NCBI GenBank assembly: GCA_026398065.1
Contig: JAPLTR010000248.1
Span: 1-46,118, forward strand
DNA length: 46,118 nt
Source: Verrucomicrobiota bacterium
GTDB taxonomy: Bacteria; Verrucomicrobiota; Verrucomicrobiia; Opitutales; Opitutaceae
Direction of reading: 5' to 3'
The notes under the pieces are model-generated. The model did not search any database, was not told the origin of the DNA, and saw only the letters and a list, made by a program, of their open reading frames with translations. How positions within the stretch are numbered: position 1 is the first letter of the stretch; each line of letters begins with the position of its first letter. Positions 21,084 to 30,360 of the stretch are shown one piece after another. The position numbers and the translations under genes were made by a program.

Positions 21084-21725
21084 ATGAACACCGACGTGTC
21101 CATCCTGGATAAGCCCATCGTCCTCTCGCTCAACCGCGCGTGGCAGGTCATCGGTCATCGCACCGTCAAGCAGGCGCTCATCGCGCTCAATGGCGGTTCT
21201 GCCGGCCTGTCCCCCGCGCTCGGCGTGGATGTCGCGTATCCAAAACTCGACGACGGCTCCTGGAACTTCGACCGGCCGCTCTACCTCAGTCCCCTCCCGT
21301 GGGATGAGTGGGTGCAGCTCCCGGTGCGCGATTTCGATTTCGCGATCTCGACGCCAAAGTTCCGGGTGCGCGTGCCGACGGTCATCGTCTCGACCCAGTT
21401 CGACCGCATGCCCATCCGCATCCCGCGCGTCTCCCGCGCGGCGGTCTTCGCGCGCGACCAGGGCGTCTGCCAGTACACCGGCGAATTCGTCGGCAAGCAC
21501 GGCGGCAACCTGGACCACGTCGTCCCTCGCGACCGCGGCGGCCGCGACTCGTTCGAGAACCTCGTCTGGTCGAAGAAGGAGATCAACTCCCTCAAGGCCA
21601 ACCGGCTCCCGCACGAGGCCGGCCTGCGCCTCATGCGCAAGCCCAAGGCCCCCGCCCCGCTCCCGGTCTCCGCGACCGTGCGCGAAGCGAAGCACCCGGA
21701 CTGGCGGCACTTCCTGCCCGCCTGA
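21084..21725 (+). CDS. HNH endonuclease
   Basis: 213 aa. The C-terminal half carries an HNH/McrA-like nuclease fold: CQYTGEFVGKHGGNLDHVVPR followed by RGGRDSFENLVWSKKEINSLKANR (about residues 129-175). These contain the DH pair, the Asn and the closing N/K region. Only one Cys of the usual zinc-binding knuckles is visible. The N-terminal half has no recognised domain. It is the first gene after the right inverted repeat and is followed by a sigma factor. Target could be DNA (mobility of the island) or RNA; the sequence does not decide. Confidence 0.86.
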   Translation: MNTDVSILDKPIVLSLNRAWQVIGHRTVKQALIALNGGSAGLSPALGVDVAYPKLDDGSWNFDRPLYLSPLPWDEWVQLPVRDFDFAISTPKFRVRVPTVIVSTQFDRMPIRIPRVSRAAVFARDQGVCQYTGEFVGKHGGNLDHVVPRDRGGRDSFENLVWSKKEINSLKANRLPHEAGLRLMRKPKAPAPLPVSATVREAKHPDWRHFLPA

Positions 21726-21777
21726 TCCGTTCTCCGCGTCGCTCTTCTCCTAATCATGAAACCTTCCGTTCGTTCCG

Positions 21778-22506
21778 ATGACTCTTACCGATCAACCGTC
21801 TTCGCCCGCCACGCTGGCGGAGACTCTCTCCGTGGTGGAGGTGGCGCTGGCCTCGGTGGCCCGCCATCTCCCCCTCCACGTCTCCCGTGAGGACCTCGCC
21901 AGCGCCGGCAAACTGGCGCTGGTCGAAGCGCTCCTGCGCTTCGAAGGCCCGCCCGAGCAGGCGCGCGCGTATTGCTACGTGCGCGTCCGCGGGGCGGTGC
22001 TCGACGAGCTGCGCCGCCTCGATCCGCTGTCCCGCCACTCCCGCACCCAGGTCACTTTGGTGCGGCGTGCGACCGCGGCCCTCGAGCGCCAGCTCGGCCG
22101 CGCACCGACCGCGAGCGAAACTTCCGCGCTGACGGGCTTCGACCCCGACGAACTCGCCCAGCTCGAGCGCCTCGCGACCGCGGCCAACGTGACGTCCTCC
22201 GACGCCACCGATGCCGACGGGGAGAATCTCCACGCCCTCATCGATGCGGACGCCGCCTGCCCGGCGTGCTCCGCCGAGTCGGGGGACACGCACGATGCCG
22301 TGCGCGCGGCGCTCGCCCGCCTCGCGCCGAACCACGCGCACGTCCTCCGCCGCTACTATCTCGACGACGCCACGCTCGACGACATCGCCGTCGAGCTGGG
22401 CATCTCGAAGGAGCGCGTGCGCCAAATCCGCGAGAGCGCGGAGAAGAAGCTCCGCGAGGACTTCATCGTCCTCGCCCTCTGGCAATCGATCCTGCACCGC
22501 CGCTGA
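21778..22506 (+). CDS. FliA-like sigma-70 family factor
   Basis: 242 aa, group 3 architecture. Region 2 is at about 40-90 (ARAYCYVRVRGAVLDELRRLDPLSRHSR, close to FliA/WhiG). Region 3 is at about 90-130 (ERQLGRAPTASETSALTG), followed by an acidic insert of about 35 residues. Region 4 is at about 185-235 (LDDIAVELGISKERVRQIRESAEKKL). It sits 52 nt after the HNH gene, with no flagellar genes in the window. A role in transcribing the tRNA/Y-RNA/rsr/rtcB island is an attractive inference. Confidence 0.88.
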   Translation: MTLTDQPSSPATLAETLSVVEVALASVARHLPLHVSREDLASAGKLALVEALLRFEGPPEQARAYCYVRVRGAVLDELRRLDPLSRHSRTQVTLVRRATAALERQLGRAPTASETSALTGFDPDELAQLERLATAANVTSSDATDADGENLHALIDADAACPACSAESGDTHDAVRAALARLAPNHAHVLRRYYLDDATLDDIAVELGISKERVRQIRESAEKKLREDFIVLALWQSILHRR

Positions 22507-22559
22507 TCTCACTGCGACTCCGCGCCGCCTCATCGTCGGCGCCAAACTCACCCGCCACC

Positions 22560-22739
22560 ATGTCCCACCACTTCCCCGTCATCCACCGTCCCACGCTTCG
22601 ACTCCGCCTCGTGCGGCTGCCGAGCAAGCTTCGTCCCTTGCATGAGACGACCTTTCCCGTGCGTCCGCGCGGCGAGGTCGTCTCCGCCCCGCTCCTCCGC
22701 GGCACGCGTGGGCGAAAAACTGGAATCACTTCCGTGTAG
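22560..22739 (+). CDS. Possible 59-aa basic protein
   Basis: Begins MSHHFPVIHRPTLRLRLVRL and ends just before the next ATG. Very rich in Arg and Pro, no recognised family. Coding status rests on position between two genes on the same strand and is weak. Confidence 0.35.
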   Translation: MSHHFPVIHRPTLRLRLVRLPSKLRPLHETTFPVRPRGEVVSAPLLRGTRGRKTGITSV

Positions 22740-22743
22740 TCCC

Positions 22744-23409
22744 ATGCGTTTCCTGGATAAACACTTCGCCCGTGAAAAACAGCTGCGTCGTCTCGAACGG
22801 GAGGCGCAGCGTCTCTGGCAGGCCCAGGGTGCCGCGCCGATCATTCCACTGGAGCGTCCGTATCAGCGCGGATGGGTGAAAACCTACGTGCTCGAGGACC
22901 GCATTGAACGGCGTCCCGACGCGGAACTCTTTCGTGCGCTCCTGCGTGAAGTGAACAAGCGCGTGTACTCGCGTGAGCGTTCCTTTGTTAACCGCGGCGG
23001 CCATCCCATTGTGCTTCGTCCGCAGGTGATCCATGTGCGCGAATGGCAAAAGCTTGCCTGGCCGGCGAGCCACCAGCGGTTCTTCGCCTTTGGCACCTGG
23101 CGGGTGGAGGATGTGAAGTTCTGGCTTCCCCCTCATCGCGCGTGGACGTGCGGCTACAAGCTCATTTCCATGTGGTGGCTGCGAGAGGATATCCAACCTC
23201 ACCTCATCACCCACCAGCGTGTCGATCTGCCGGACGTTAAATCCCGTCTGGCCGAAATCGAACAGCACATGCGGCTCACCCAGGGCTGGCGTCGTCTTGA
23301 CCGGCTGCACGGTCGACGGCAGTGGCGCTGGGATTTCACCGCTCCGCTGGAAGTTCTTCGTTCCACGGATTCGTTTTCGGATCAATCCAACGGTTTTTCA
23401 CCTGACTAA
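22744..23409 (+). CDS. Conserved-looking protein of unknown function
   Basis: 221 aa, ATG at 22744. Strongly basic and aromatic: an N-terminal helix (MRFLDKHFAREKQLRRLEREAQRLW), then SFVNRGGHPIVLRPQVIHVREWQKL. A Trp/Phe-rich stretch FFAFGTWRVEDVKFWLPPHRAW follows, and a basic C-terminus RLDRLHGRRQWRWDF. No membrane segment or signal peptide. The composition is compatible with RNA binding. It sits directly upstream of rtcB, so an accessory RNA-repair role is possible, but no domain is recognised. Confidence 0.65.
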   Translation: MRFLDKHFAREKQLRRLEREAQRLWQAQGAAPIIPLERPYQRGWVKTYVLEDRIERRPDAELFRALLREVNKRVYSRERSFVNRGGHPIVLRPQVIHVREWQKLAWPASHQRFFAFGTWRVEDVKFWLPPHRAWTCGYKLISMWWLREDIQPHLITHQRVDLPDVKSRLAEIEQHMRLTQGWRRLDRLHGRRQWRWDFTAPLEVLRSTDSFSDQSNGFSPD

Positions 23410-23481
23410 GCAGTCATATACCACATGGCCTCCGCGCTACCCGCCGGGGCCGCACTCTGCTACTCTCCTCTTACTCTTACT

Positions 23482-25014
23482 ATGAACATGGAAATCAAAG
23501 CCCGCGACCTGATCGCGGCCGGCTGGCATGAAGGCCGCCGCCTGGGCCCGGCCCTGCGCCGCGCCCGCGATCTCGAGTCCTCGGGCCTCGCCCGCGCCGA
23601 GGTCCTGGCCGCGCTCGAAGCCGAATTCCCGAAGCAGCTCGCCGTGATCCTGCCGCGCTACGAGCCGGCCCCGCTCGCCGAGGCCATCGAGGCCGAGACG
23701 CCGGAGGAGGCCGCCAATGTCGCCGCCGCGCGCACCCGCATGCGCGAGCTGCTGCACGTGCCGGTCGTGAAGCGCGGCGTGATCATGCCCGACGCCTGCC
23801 CGTCGGGCGGCGGCCGTGCCACGATCCCGGTCGGCGGCGCCATCGAGGTGGAAAACGCCATCATCCCCGGCGCGCACTCGGCCGACATCTGCTGCTCGAT
23901 GTACGCCACCTTCTTTCCCGCCAACCACCCGGTCGGCGAGATGATGGATCAGCTGCAGAAGATCACGCACTTCGGCCCCGGTGGCCGCCCGCGCGGCTAC
24001 CAGATCACCTCGGCCGTGCTCGACGAGCCGGTCTGGGAGAATCCCTTCCTCTCCGGCCTCCGCAGCCGGGCCCAGGATTTCCTCGGCACCCAGGGCGATG
24101 GCAACCACTTCGCCTACGTCGGCCGCATCCAGTTTACGGAGGCGCAGCGCGCCGCCATCGAGGCGGCCGGCTACAGCGAGCTGTCCGAGTGGATCGTGCG
24201 CCGCGACGGCGTGTTCAACGTCCTCGTGACCCACCACGGCTCGCGTGGCCTCGGCGCGGATCTCTACAAGCGTGGCCAGAAGGCCGCCCGCCTGTGGTGC
24301 GACGAAAACGCCAAGGACATCCCGGACTCCGCTGTTTGGCTCCCGGGCGACTCGCCCGAGGGCCGCGACTACTGGGAAGCGCTGCAGTACATCAGCCGCT
24401 GGACCCGCGAAAACCACGCGGTGCTCCACGACGCCCTGCTGCGCCGCCTCGGCCAGCGCGCCCTCGTGCAGATCGGGAACGAGCACAACTTTGTGTGGAA
24501 GCGCGGCGATTCGTTCTTCCATGGCAAGGGCGCGACGCCCGCCTGGCAGGACGCGTCGGGCCGCCCGCTGCTGGGCCTGATCCCGCTCAACATGGCGCGC
24601 GAAATCCTGCTCGTGCTCGGTGCCAACAACACGGACTACCTGTCCTTCTGTCCGCACGGCGCCGGCCGCAACCTCTCGCGCACCGCCATGCTCGCGCCCT
24701 ACAAGGACGCGGATGGCGAGCTCGATCCCGCCCGGGTGCAGCAGGCGCTCGCCACCACGACCGCCGGTCTCGACATCCGCTGGTTTGGCGGCGCGCCCGA
24801 CCTGTCGGAGTCGCCGCTCGCGTACAAGGATGCCACCAAGGTGAAGGCGCAGATCGCGCGCTTCGGTCTCGCGAACGTCGTCGGCGAAATCCAGCCGCAG
24901 GGTTGCATCATGGCCGGCGAAGCCGAGGAGCCGCACTGGATGCGCGTGCGTCGCGAGAAGCGCGCGCACCACAAGGCCGCGCGGCGCGAGGGCGACGCCG
25001 AGGTCTCGGTGTAG
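23482..25014 (+). CDS. rtcB: RtcB-family RNA ligase
   Basis: 3'-phosphate/5'-OH RNA ligase using GTP and Mn, 510 aa. Metal and guanylylation residues can be placed: PGAHSADICCSMY (Asp/Cys, replacing the usual GxDIxCG), GDGNHFAYVG (Asn-His), VTHHGSRGLG (His), NEHNFVW (His), and FCPHGAGRNLSR with the GMP-accepting His at about residue 392. The C-terminus (EIQPQGCIMAGE) differs from the classic end. The start MNMEIKARDL was preferred to an upstream ATG at 23425, since family similarity begins there. With rsr and the Y RNAs this completes a Ro60/RtcB RNA-repair set. A terminator follows. Confidence 0.93.
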   Translation: MNMEIKARDLIAAGWHEGRRLGPALRRARDLESSGLARAEVLAALEAEFPKQLAVILPRYEPAPLAEAIEAETPEEAANVAAARTRMRELLHVPVVKRGVIMPDACPSGGGRATIPVGGAIEVENAIIPGAHSADICCSMYATFFPANHPVGEMMDQLQKITHFGPGGRPRGYQITSAVLDEPVWENPFLSGLRSRAQDFLGTQGDGNHFAYVGRIQFTEAQRAAIEAAGYSELSEWIVRRDGVFNVLVTHHGSRGLGADLYKRGQKAARLWCDENAKDIPDSAVWLPGDSPEGRDYWEALQYISRWTRENHAVLHDALLRRLGQRALVQIGNEHNFVWKRGDSFFHGKGATPAWQDASGRPLLGLIPLNMAREILLVLGANNTDYLSFCPHGAGRNLSRTAMLAPYKDADGELDPARVQQALATTTAGLDIRWFGGAPDLSESPLAYKDATKVKAQIARFGLANVVGEIQPQGCIMAGEAEEPHWMRVRREKRAHHKAARREGDAEVSV

Positions 25015-25122
25015 TTGTTTCGTGACGGATCGCCGCTCCCGGAATGAATCCGGTGCATGCGAGTCCTGCGGCTGAGCGCGCTGGCGAGGGGCGTTCCCCC
25101 GACCGTCGTTGGTCTCACCTCC

Positions 25123-25154
25123 ACCCAACCTGATCATTCGGGTTGGGTGTTTTT
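25123..25154 (+). terminator. Rho-independent terminator after rtcB
   Basis: ACCCAACC, ten-base loop, GGTTGGGT, then GTTTTT. Ends the HNH-sigma-rtcB run. Confidence 0.85.
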
Positions 25155-25280
25155 GTGGCGGAGGTGCCTCGGGCGTCATCGCGTTGTAACAGAATTCCTA
25201 TGACGCTGCGCGAGCCGGCCGTGTAACTTGGGGGAAGCGCACCGCGTCTTTGCGGTTGGTCCGCCAAACCATCTACCGTT

Positions 25281-25427
25281 ATGTCGCGTCGTCGTCGTCA
25301 CCGTACCAGTGTCTCCGTGTTTGACCGCGAGCATCGGTCTCTGATCAAGGGCGTTGCCGTGGCCGCTGGGTGTGCGGTTTTTGCCGTGCTCGGCCTTGTC
25401 CTGGTGATGAAGGGCTTCTTCCGCTGA
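25281..25427 (+). CDS. Small single-pass membrane protein
   Basis: 48 aa: a basic N-terminus MSRRRRHRTS, then a hydrophobic helix (GVAVAAGCAVFAVLGLVLVM) and a short FFR end. No family recognised. The strong charge asymmetry fits N-in insertion. It lies alone between the rtcB terminator and the ABC exporter. Confidence 0.55.
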   Translation: MSRRRRHRTSVSVFDREHRSLIKGVAVAAGCAVFAVLGLVLVMKGFFR

Positions 25428-25518
25428 GCCCGGGTTCGCGCCCGCGGGTGCGGCTGGAGGTGGCCGGATGCTTTGCGCGGGCACTTGATTCCTGGCCGGG
25501 TTCGCCGACTGTCCGACC

Positions 25519-27336
25519 ATGTCGCGTAGCAGTTCCCGCCGGGATGACCTGGACCGCCTGCCCAAGGCCAAGCTCAACCGTGAGTCGCTGGCCGAGACCT
25601 TGCGTTTGTTTCGTTACATCGCACCTTACCGGCGGAGGTTCTTTTTCGGGCTGGTCTGTCTCGCCGCCGGCAGCGCGATGGGGCTCTGTTTTCCGCTGCT
25701 GGCGGGCGGACTGATCGATGCGGCACTGCACCCGGGCGGAGCGGCGCTGCCGGTGTTTGGCGCGCTGACGCTCAACCAGGTCGCGCAGGTCCTGATCGTG
25801 ACGATCACGATCCAGGCCTTGGCGGGTTTTGGCAGCGCGCTGTCGTTCAGCAGCGTCGGCCAGTCCGGCCTCGCCGATCTGCGGGCGGAAACCTACGGCC
25901 GCATCATCGCGCTCCCGATGACCTTCTTTGCGCAACGCCGCGTCGGCGAGCTGGCGAGTCGCATTTCCACCGATGTCGCGCAGATCGAAGGCGCGCTGAT
26001 CGACGCCGTGCCGCAGTTGTGCCGCCAAACGGTGATGCTCGTGGGCGGCATCACCCTGCTCTCGTTCACCTCGGGCAAGCTTACCCTCGTCATGCTCGCC
26101 ACGCTGCCGCTGCTGATCGCCGCAGCGGTGACCTTCGGCCGCCGCCTGCGCGCGCTTTCCCGCGAGACGCAGGACCGGCTCGCGGAGACCGGCACCATCG
26201 TCGAGGAAACGCTGCAGGGCATCGCGAGCGTGAAGGCCTTTGCCAACGAGGCCTTCGAGCTTGCGCGCTACCAGACGGCCAACGCCGCGGTGCTCACCGC
26301 CGCCTATCGCACCGCCCGGTGGCGCGGGGGATTTGTCGCCTTCATGCTGTCGGCGTTATTCGGAGGAATCGTGATTGTGCTGTGGTTCGGCGCGCGGCTG
26401 TTGCAGTCCGGCCAGATCACGGCGGGCGAGCTCACCCGCTTTGTGCTCTACACGACGTTTGTCGCGGGCGCGATGGGACAGGCGGCGGAGCTGTTCAGCC
26501 AGGTGCAGAAGACCGTCGGCGCCACCCAACGCGTGCGGGAGCTGTTGCGCGAGCCGACCGAACTGAGCGTCGGTATCCAGTCTGGCAGCGGCCAGGTCGG
26601 CACGACGCGCCTGCGCGGGGCGGTGGAGTTTGCCGGAGTGAGTTTTCGTTATCCGTCGCGGCCGGAGACGGTGGTCTTGCGCGATATCTCGGTCGCCGCC
26701 GCGCCGGGCGAGGTGATCGCCCTGGTCGGCCCGAGCGGTGCGGGCAAATCCACCCTCACGGCGCTGCTCCTGCGGTTCTACGATCCGGAAAACGGCCGCG
26801 TGCTGATCGATGGGCGCGACGCCCGCGACTACGATCTGCACTGGCTGCGCGGCCAGATGGCGCTGGTGCCGCAGGATGTGCTGCTGTTCGGCGGCTCGGT
26901 GGCGGAAAACATCCGTTATGGAAAACCCGGGGCGACCGACGAGGAGGTGCGCGAGGCCGCGCGTCGGGCCAATGCCGCGGAGTTCATCGAGCGCTTCCCG
27001 GAGGGCTACGCCACCGTCGTCGGGGACCGCGGCATCAAACTTTCCGGCGGGCAGCGACAGCGCGTGGCCATCGCGCGGGCAATCCTGAAAAATCCCGCGA
27101 TCCTGATTCTCGACGAGGCGACCAGTTCGCTCGACAGCGAGAGCGAGCGCCTCGTGCAGGAGGCGCTCGCCTTTGTCGTTGCACACAGGCTTGCGACGAT
27201 CCGCAAGGCCAACCGGATCGCCGTCATCAACGAAGGCTGCGTGGCCGAACTGGGCACGCACGAGGAGCTGAACGCGCTGCCGGACGGCCTCTATCGCCGG
27301 CTGAGCGCGCTGCAGTTTCACGGCGGACTGGGCTAG
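25519..27336 (+). CDS. ABC exporter, MsbA/LmrA type (fused TMD-NBD)
   Basis: 605 aa half-transporter. N-terminal six-helix membrane domain (about 35-330), C-terminal ATPase with Walker [11 protein letters not shown]-loop [11 protein letters not shown], signature LSGGQRQR, Walker [10 protein letters not shown]-loop SSLDSESE and H-loop AHRL. Between QEAL and FVVAHRL about nine residues normally present in this family (the xLMxGRTT segment) are missing, an in-frame deletion just before the H-loop strand. Function may persist but this is unusual. Export of lipid or a drug-like substrate is typical of the family. Confidence 0.9.
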   Translation: MSRSSSRRDDLDRLPKAKLNRESLAETLRLFRYIAPYRRRFFFGLVCLAAGSAMGLCFPLLAGGLIDAALHPGGAALPVFGALTLNQVAQVLIVTITIQALAGFGSALSFSSVGQSGLADLRAETYGRIIALPMTFFAQRRVGELASRISTDVAQIEGALIDAVPQLCRQTVMLVGGITLLSFTSGKLTLVMLATLPLLIAAAVTFGRRLRALSRETQDRLAETGTIVEETLQGIASVKAFANEAFELARYQTANAAVLTAAYRTARWRGGFVAFMLSALFGGIVIVLWFGARLLQSGQITAGELTRFVLYTTFVAGAMGQAAELFSQVQKTVGATQRVRELLREPTELSVGIQSGSGQVGTTRLRGAVEFAGVSFRYPSRPETVVLRDISVAAAPGEVIALVGPSGAGKSTLTALLLRFYDPENGRVLIDGRDARDYDLHWLRGQMALVPQDVLLFGGSVAENIRYGKPGATDEEVREAARRANAAEFIERFPEGYATVVGDRGIKLSGGQRQRVAIARAILKNPAILILDEATSSLDSESERLVQEALAFVVAHRLATIRKANRIAVINEGCVAELGTHEELNALPDGLYRRLSALQFHGGLG

Positions 27337-27391
27337 GCGTGGGACCAACGTCGTATTTTCCGAGAGGGGCACGGCGAGACTTGCCGCGGGT

Positions 27392-29056
27392 GTGGCGGGG
27401 TGTTCAACGTTGGTCGTTATTACCCCGAACGGCACCCGATCACCTCATCTGGCGGCACGCGGCGGCGCGATCCGCCGCCTGCTCCTCTGCGGACTGCTGG
27501 CCTCCACGGCCATGGCTTGGGAGCCCGTGACCCTCACACCGTACCCGCAAAAATTCCGCACGTTCTTCAAGCCCGACGATCCCGCGGTGCCCGCCGCGTT
27601 GCGCGCCGAGGCGACGCCACTGCCGGTCGGCGGTGTCACCGCGACGGTCCGGGCCACCGATGGCGCGCTGTGGCTGGGCACGGCGCAGGGGTTGATGCGC
27701 GTCGACGACACCGCGCCGGCGCGCGACCGCCGCCAGTATTTTGCCGGGCTGCGCTACCTGCCGGACGACGAGGTCCGGCAGCTCGCGCCCGATGCCGCCG
27801 GCGGCATGTGGGTGCGCACACGCACCGGCGTGGCGCACCTCGAACTCCGCCCGCTGACGCTGGCGCAGAAGGCCGAGCACTTTGAACGCGTGGTCCATCC
27901 GCGGCACGACCGCTACGGCCTGCTCGGCGACTCGCACCTCGCGACGCCCGGTGATCTCTCGACCAACCAAAAGGTCGACAACGACAACAACGGCCTCTGG
28001 ACGTCGATCTATGCGGCGGCGGAGAGTTTCCGGTACGCGGTCACGAAGTCGCCCGAGGCGCTCGCCCGCGCCCGCAAGGCGATCGAGGCGATGCTTTTCC
28101 TCGAGGAGCTGGCGGGCCGCCGCGGCTTCCCGGCACGGTCGTACATCCGCAAGGGCGACCGGCCGCCGACGGATGGCGAGTGGCACTGGACGGCCGATGG
28201 GGAGATCTACTGGAAGGGCGACACCAGCTCGGACGAGATCGTCGGCCATTTTTTCGCCTTTAGCATCGCCTACGATTTGTTGCCGGACGCCGACCTCAAG
28301 GCGCGGATCGTCGCCACGACCCGGCGCATCATGGACCACATCATCGATCACGGCTACCGGCTGGTGGAGGTCGACGGCCGGACGACGAAGTGGGGCAAGT
28401 GGTCGTTGAAGGATTTTGCGGAGGACCCCGAGGACTCGGCGCTGAACAGCCTGGAGCTGCTCAGTTTTCTCAAGACCGCGGCGCACATCACCGGCGACGC
28501 GCGCTACGAAAAGGAGTATCGGAAAGTCGCGCACGAGCTGAAGTACGCGGACCTCATGCTGCGCCTGAACGAGGTGCGGAAGGAGATGAACTACTCCGAC
28601 GAGGAACTTGCGATGCTCCCGTTCTATACGGTTTTCCGTTACGAAAAAGACCCGGCGATGCTGGCGCGCTACCGCCAGGCCATGGACGACTGGTGGAAAA
28701 ACATGGCGCGCGAGCTGAGCCCGCTGTGGACCTTTATCTATCTCACGGGCAAGCCCGACGCGGCGGTCGACCTGCCCGGCGCGGTGTGGACGCTCTACCG
28801 CACGCCGCTCGATATGATCCACTGGGACGTGAAGAACTCGCACCGGGCCGACATCGTGTGGAGCCCCGTGCCCGACCGCTTCGGCAAACGCGAGGCGCTC
28901 ACGCTGCTGCCCCCCGACGAGCGTCCGGTCATGCGGTGGAATGCGAATCCCTTCAGCGTCGACGGCGGACGCAAGGGCCGGAGCGAGGACGACGGAGCGG
29001 CGTTTCTGCTCCCCTATTGGCTCGGCCGGCATCATAAGTTTCTCCTCGGCGAGTGA
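27392..29056 (+). CDS. Secreted (alpha/alpha)-barrel-like protein with propeller motif
   Basis: 554 aa from GTG 27392. The real start may be slightly downstream, since the signal peptide IRRLLLCGLLASTAMA begins at about residue 27. Residues about 80-155 contain DGALWLGTAQGLMRVD and GGMWVRTRTGVAHLE, like two-component-regulator propeller repeats. Beyond, repeated helical pairs (SIYAAAESFRYAV, FFAFSIAYDLL, ALNSLELLSFLKTAAHITGD) resemble (alpha/alpha) toroid glycosidases. It overlaps the GH84 gene, suggesting a shared role in aminosugar-glycan breakdown. The exact family is not identified. Confidence 0.68.
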   Translation: MAGCSTLVVITPNGTRSPHLAARGGAIRRLLLCGLLASTAMAWEPVTLTPYPQKFRTFFKPDDPAVPAALRAEATPLPVGGVTATVRATDGALWLGTAQGLMRVDDTAPARDRRQYFAGLRYLPDDEVRQLAPDAAGGMWVRTRTGVAHLELRPLTLAQKAEHFERVVHPRHDRYGLLGDSHLATPGDLSTNQKVDNDNNGLWTSIYAAAESFRYAVTKSPEALARARKAIEAMLFLEELAGRRGFPARSYIRKGDRPPTDGEWHWTADGEIYWKGDTSSDEIVGHFFAFSIAYDLLPDADLKARIVATTRRIMDHIIDHGYRLVEVDGRTTKWGKWSLKDFAEDPEDSALNSLELLSFLKTAAHITGDARYEKEYRKVAHELKYADLMLRLNEVRKEMNYSDEELAMLPFYTVFRYEKDPAMLARYRQAMDDWWKNMARELSPLWTFIYLTGKPDAAVDLPGAVWTLYRTPLDMIHWDVKNSHRADIVWSPVPDRFGKREALTLLPPDERPVMRWNANPFSVDGGRKGRSEDDGAAFLLPYWLGRHHKFLLGE

Positions 29057-30360
29057 CCGGATCTGCGATGCCCCCCTTTCTCTCAGGCGTGATCGAAGGA
29101 TTCTATGGACCACCGTGGTCGCAGGCGGAGCGGCGGCAGGTGTTCGACCGGATGCGCGACGGCGGGCTCAACACGTATGTCTATGCGCCGAAAGACGACC
29201 TCAAGCACCGCGCGCTCTGGCGGGAAACCTATTCCGCCGCCGAGGAAGAGGGTCTCGCGGAGCTTGTCCGCGCGTGCCGGGAGCGAAACCTGAATTTCAT
29301 CTATGCGCTCAGTCCGGGGCTGGACCTCCGCTACGGCGACGCGACGGAGGCGCCGGTCCTGCAAAACCGCTTTGCGCAGATGCTCGCGCTGGGCGTGACG
29401 CATTTTGCCCTGCTGTTTGACGACATTCCGGACCGCTTCGAGGGCGGTTCGCTCGCCGCGGCGCAGTGCGCGGTGACGAATGCACTCTTCGGCTGGTTGC
29501 GCGAGCGCTCGGCCCGGGCGCAGCTCGCCTTCTGTCCCACGGCCTACTGCGGGCGCATGGTGGCGGCGGGTCTCGGCGGGGCGGGCTACCTCGAGACGGT
29601 CGGGCGGGAGCTCGCACCAGCGATCGACGTGTTTTGGACGGGACCGGAAATCATCTCGCGCGAGCTCACCGTCGCACACGTGCGCGATCTCGCGGTGGTG
29701 CTGCGCCGAAAACCACTTGTCTGGGACAACCTCCATGCAAACGACTACGATGGCCGGCGGTTTTTCTGCGGTCCGTACGCCGGGCGGCCGGCGGAACTGC
29801 GCGACGAGGTGCGCGGGCTGCTGGTGAATCCGAACTGCGAAGCTCCGCTCAATTTTGTACCCCTGCGCACGCTCGCCGGTTTCGTGCAGGCGCCAGCGAC
29901 CGCCCGCTGGGATGCGCGCGCGGCGTATCTGGCGGCGTTGCGGGACTGGTGGCCGGGTTTCACGACCGTCGGCGCGCCGCTTGCTTGGGAGGACTTCGTG
30001 GTGTTCTGCGACTGCTACTACCTGCCGCACAAGGAAGGCGACGAGGCCGAGACGTTGTTTCAAGACGTGCGGCGGGCGTTGCAGGCCAGGCCGGCGGACG
30101 CGGTCCGGCGGCGGGTGGCGCGGTTGAGGGAGTTTTGCGCGCGGCTCGCGGAGCTGCGGGACCGGGCGCTGTTCCATGCGCTGAGCCGGCGGGCGTGGGA
30201 GCTGCGCGAGGAACTCGATCTCATCGAGCGGTTCCTGGCTTCGCCGGGGCCCGGGGTGGCGTCGGACTTTCACCTGCCCGGCACCTACCGCGGGGGCCTT
30301 GTGCCACGCCTGCAGCGACTCCTCACGCCCGACATCCACGGAACGTTTTCACCCTCATGA
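29053..30360 (+). CDS. GH84 beta-N-acetylglucosaminidase (O-GlcNAcase-like)
   Basis: Glycosidase of family GH84 using substrate-assisted catalysis on N-acetylglucosaminides, about 435 aa. The family signature GVIEGFYGPPWS is right at the N-terminus. The catalytic Asp pair lies in LLFDDIPDRF at about residues 123-124, and LVWDNLHANDYDG, PYAGRP and LVNPNCEAPLNFV are typical barrel elements. No signal peptide, so probably cytoplasmic. The GTG at 29053 overlaps the preceding TGA; ATG 29068 is an alternative. It overlaps the acetyltransferase gene downstream. Confidence 0.9.
   Translation: MTGSAMPPFLSGVIEGFYGPPWSQAERRQVFDRMRDGGLNTYVYAPKDDLKHRALWRETYSAAEEEGLAELVRACRERNLNFIYALSPGLDLRYGDATEAPVLQNRFAQMLALGVTHFALLFDDIPDRFEGGSLAAAQCAVTNALFGWLRERSARAQLAFCPTAYCGRMVAAGLGGAGYLETVGRELAPAIDVFWTGPEIISRELTVAHVRDLAVVLRRKPLVWDNLHANDYDGRRFFCGPYAGRPAELRDEVRGLLVNPNCEAPLNFVPLRTLAGFVQAPATARWDARAAYLAALRDWWPGFTTVGAPLAWEDFVVFCDCYYLPHKEGDEAETLFQDVRRALQARPADAVRRRVARLREFCARLAELRDRALFHALSRRAWELREELDLIERFLASPGPGVASDFHLPGTYRGGLVPRLQRLLTPDIHGTFSPS

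Noticed and set aside
23425-23481. Upstream ATG for RtcB
   Set aside because: The extra 19 residues (ALPAGAALCYSPL...) do not look like the family; ATG 23482 precedes the conserved start.
25021-25075. A 32nd, decayed tRNA after rtcB
   Set aside because: TGCGAGT resembles the array T-loops, but the flanking bases give no proper T-stem or acceptor.
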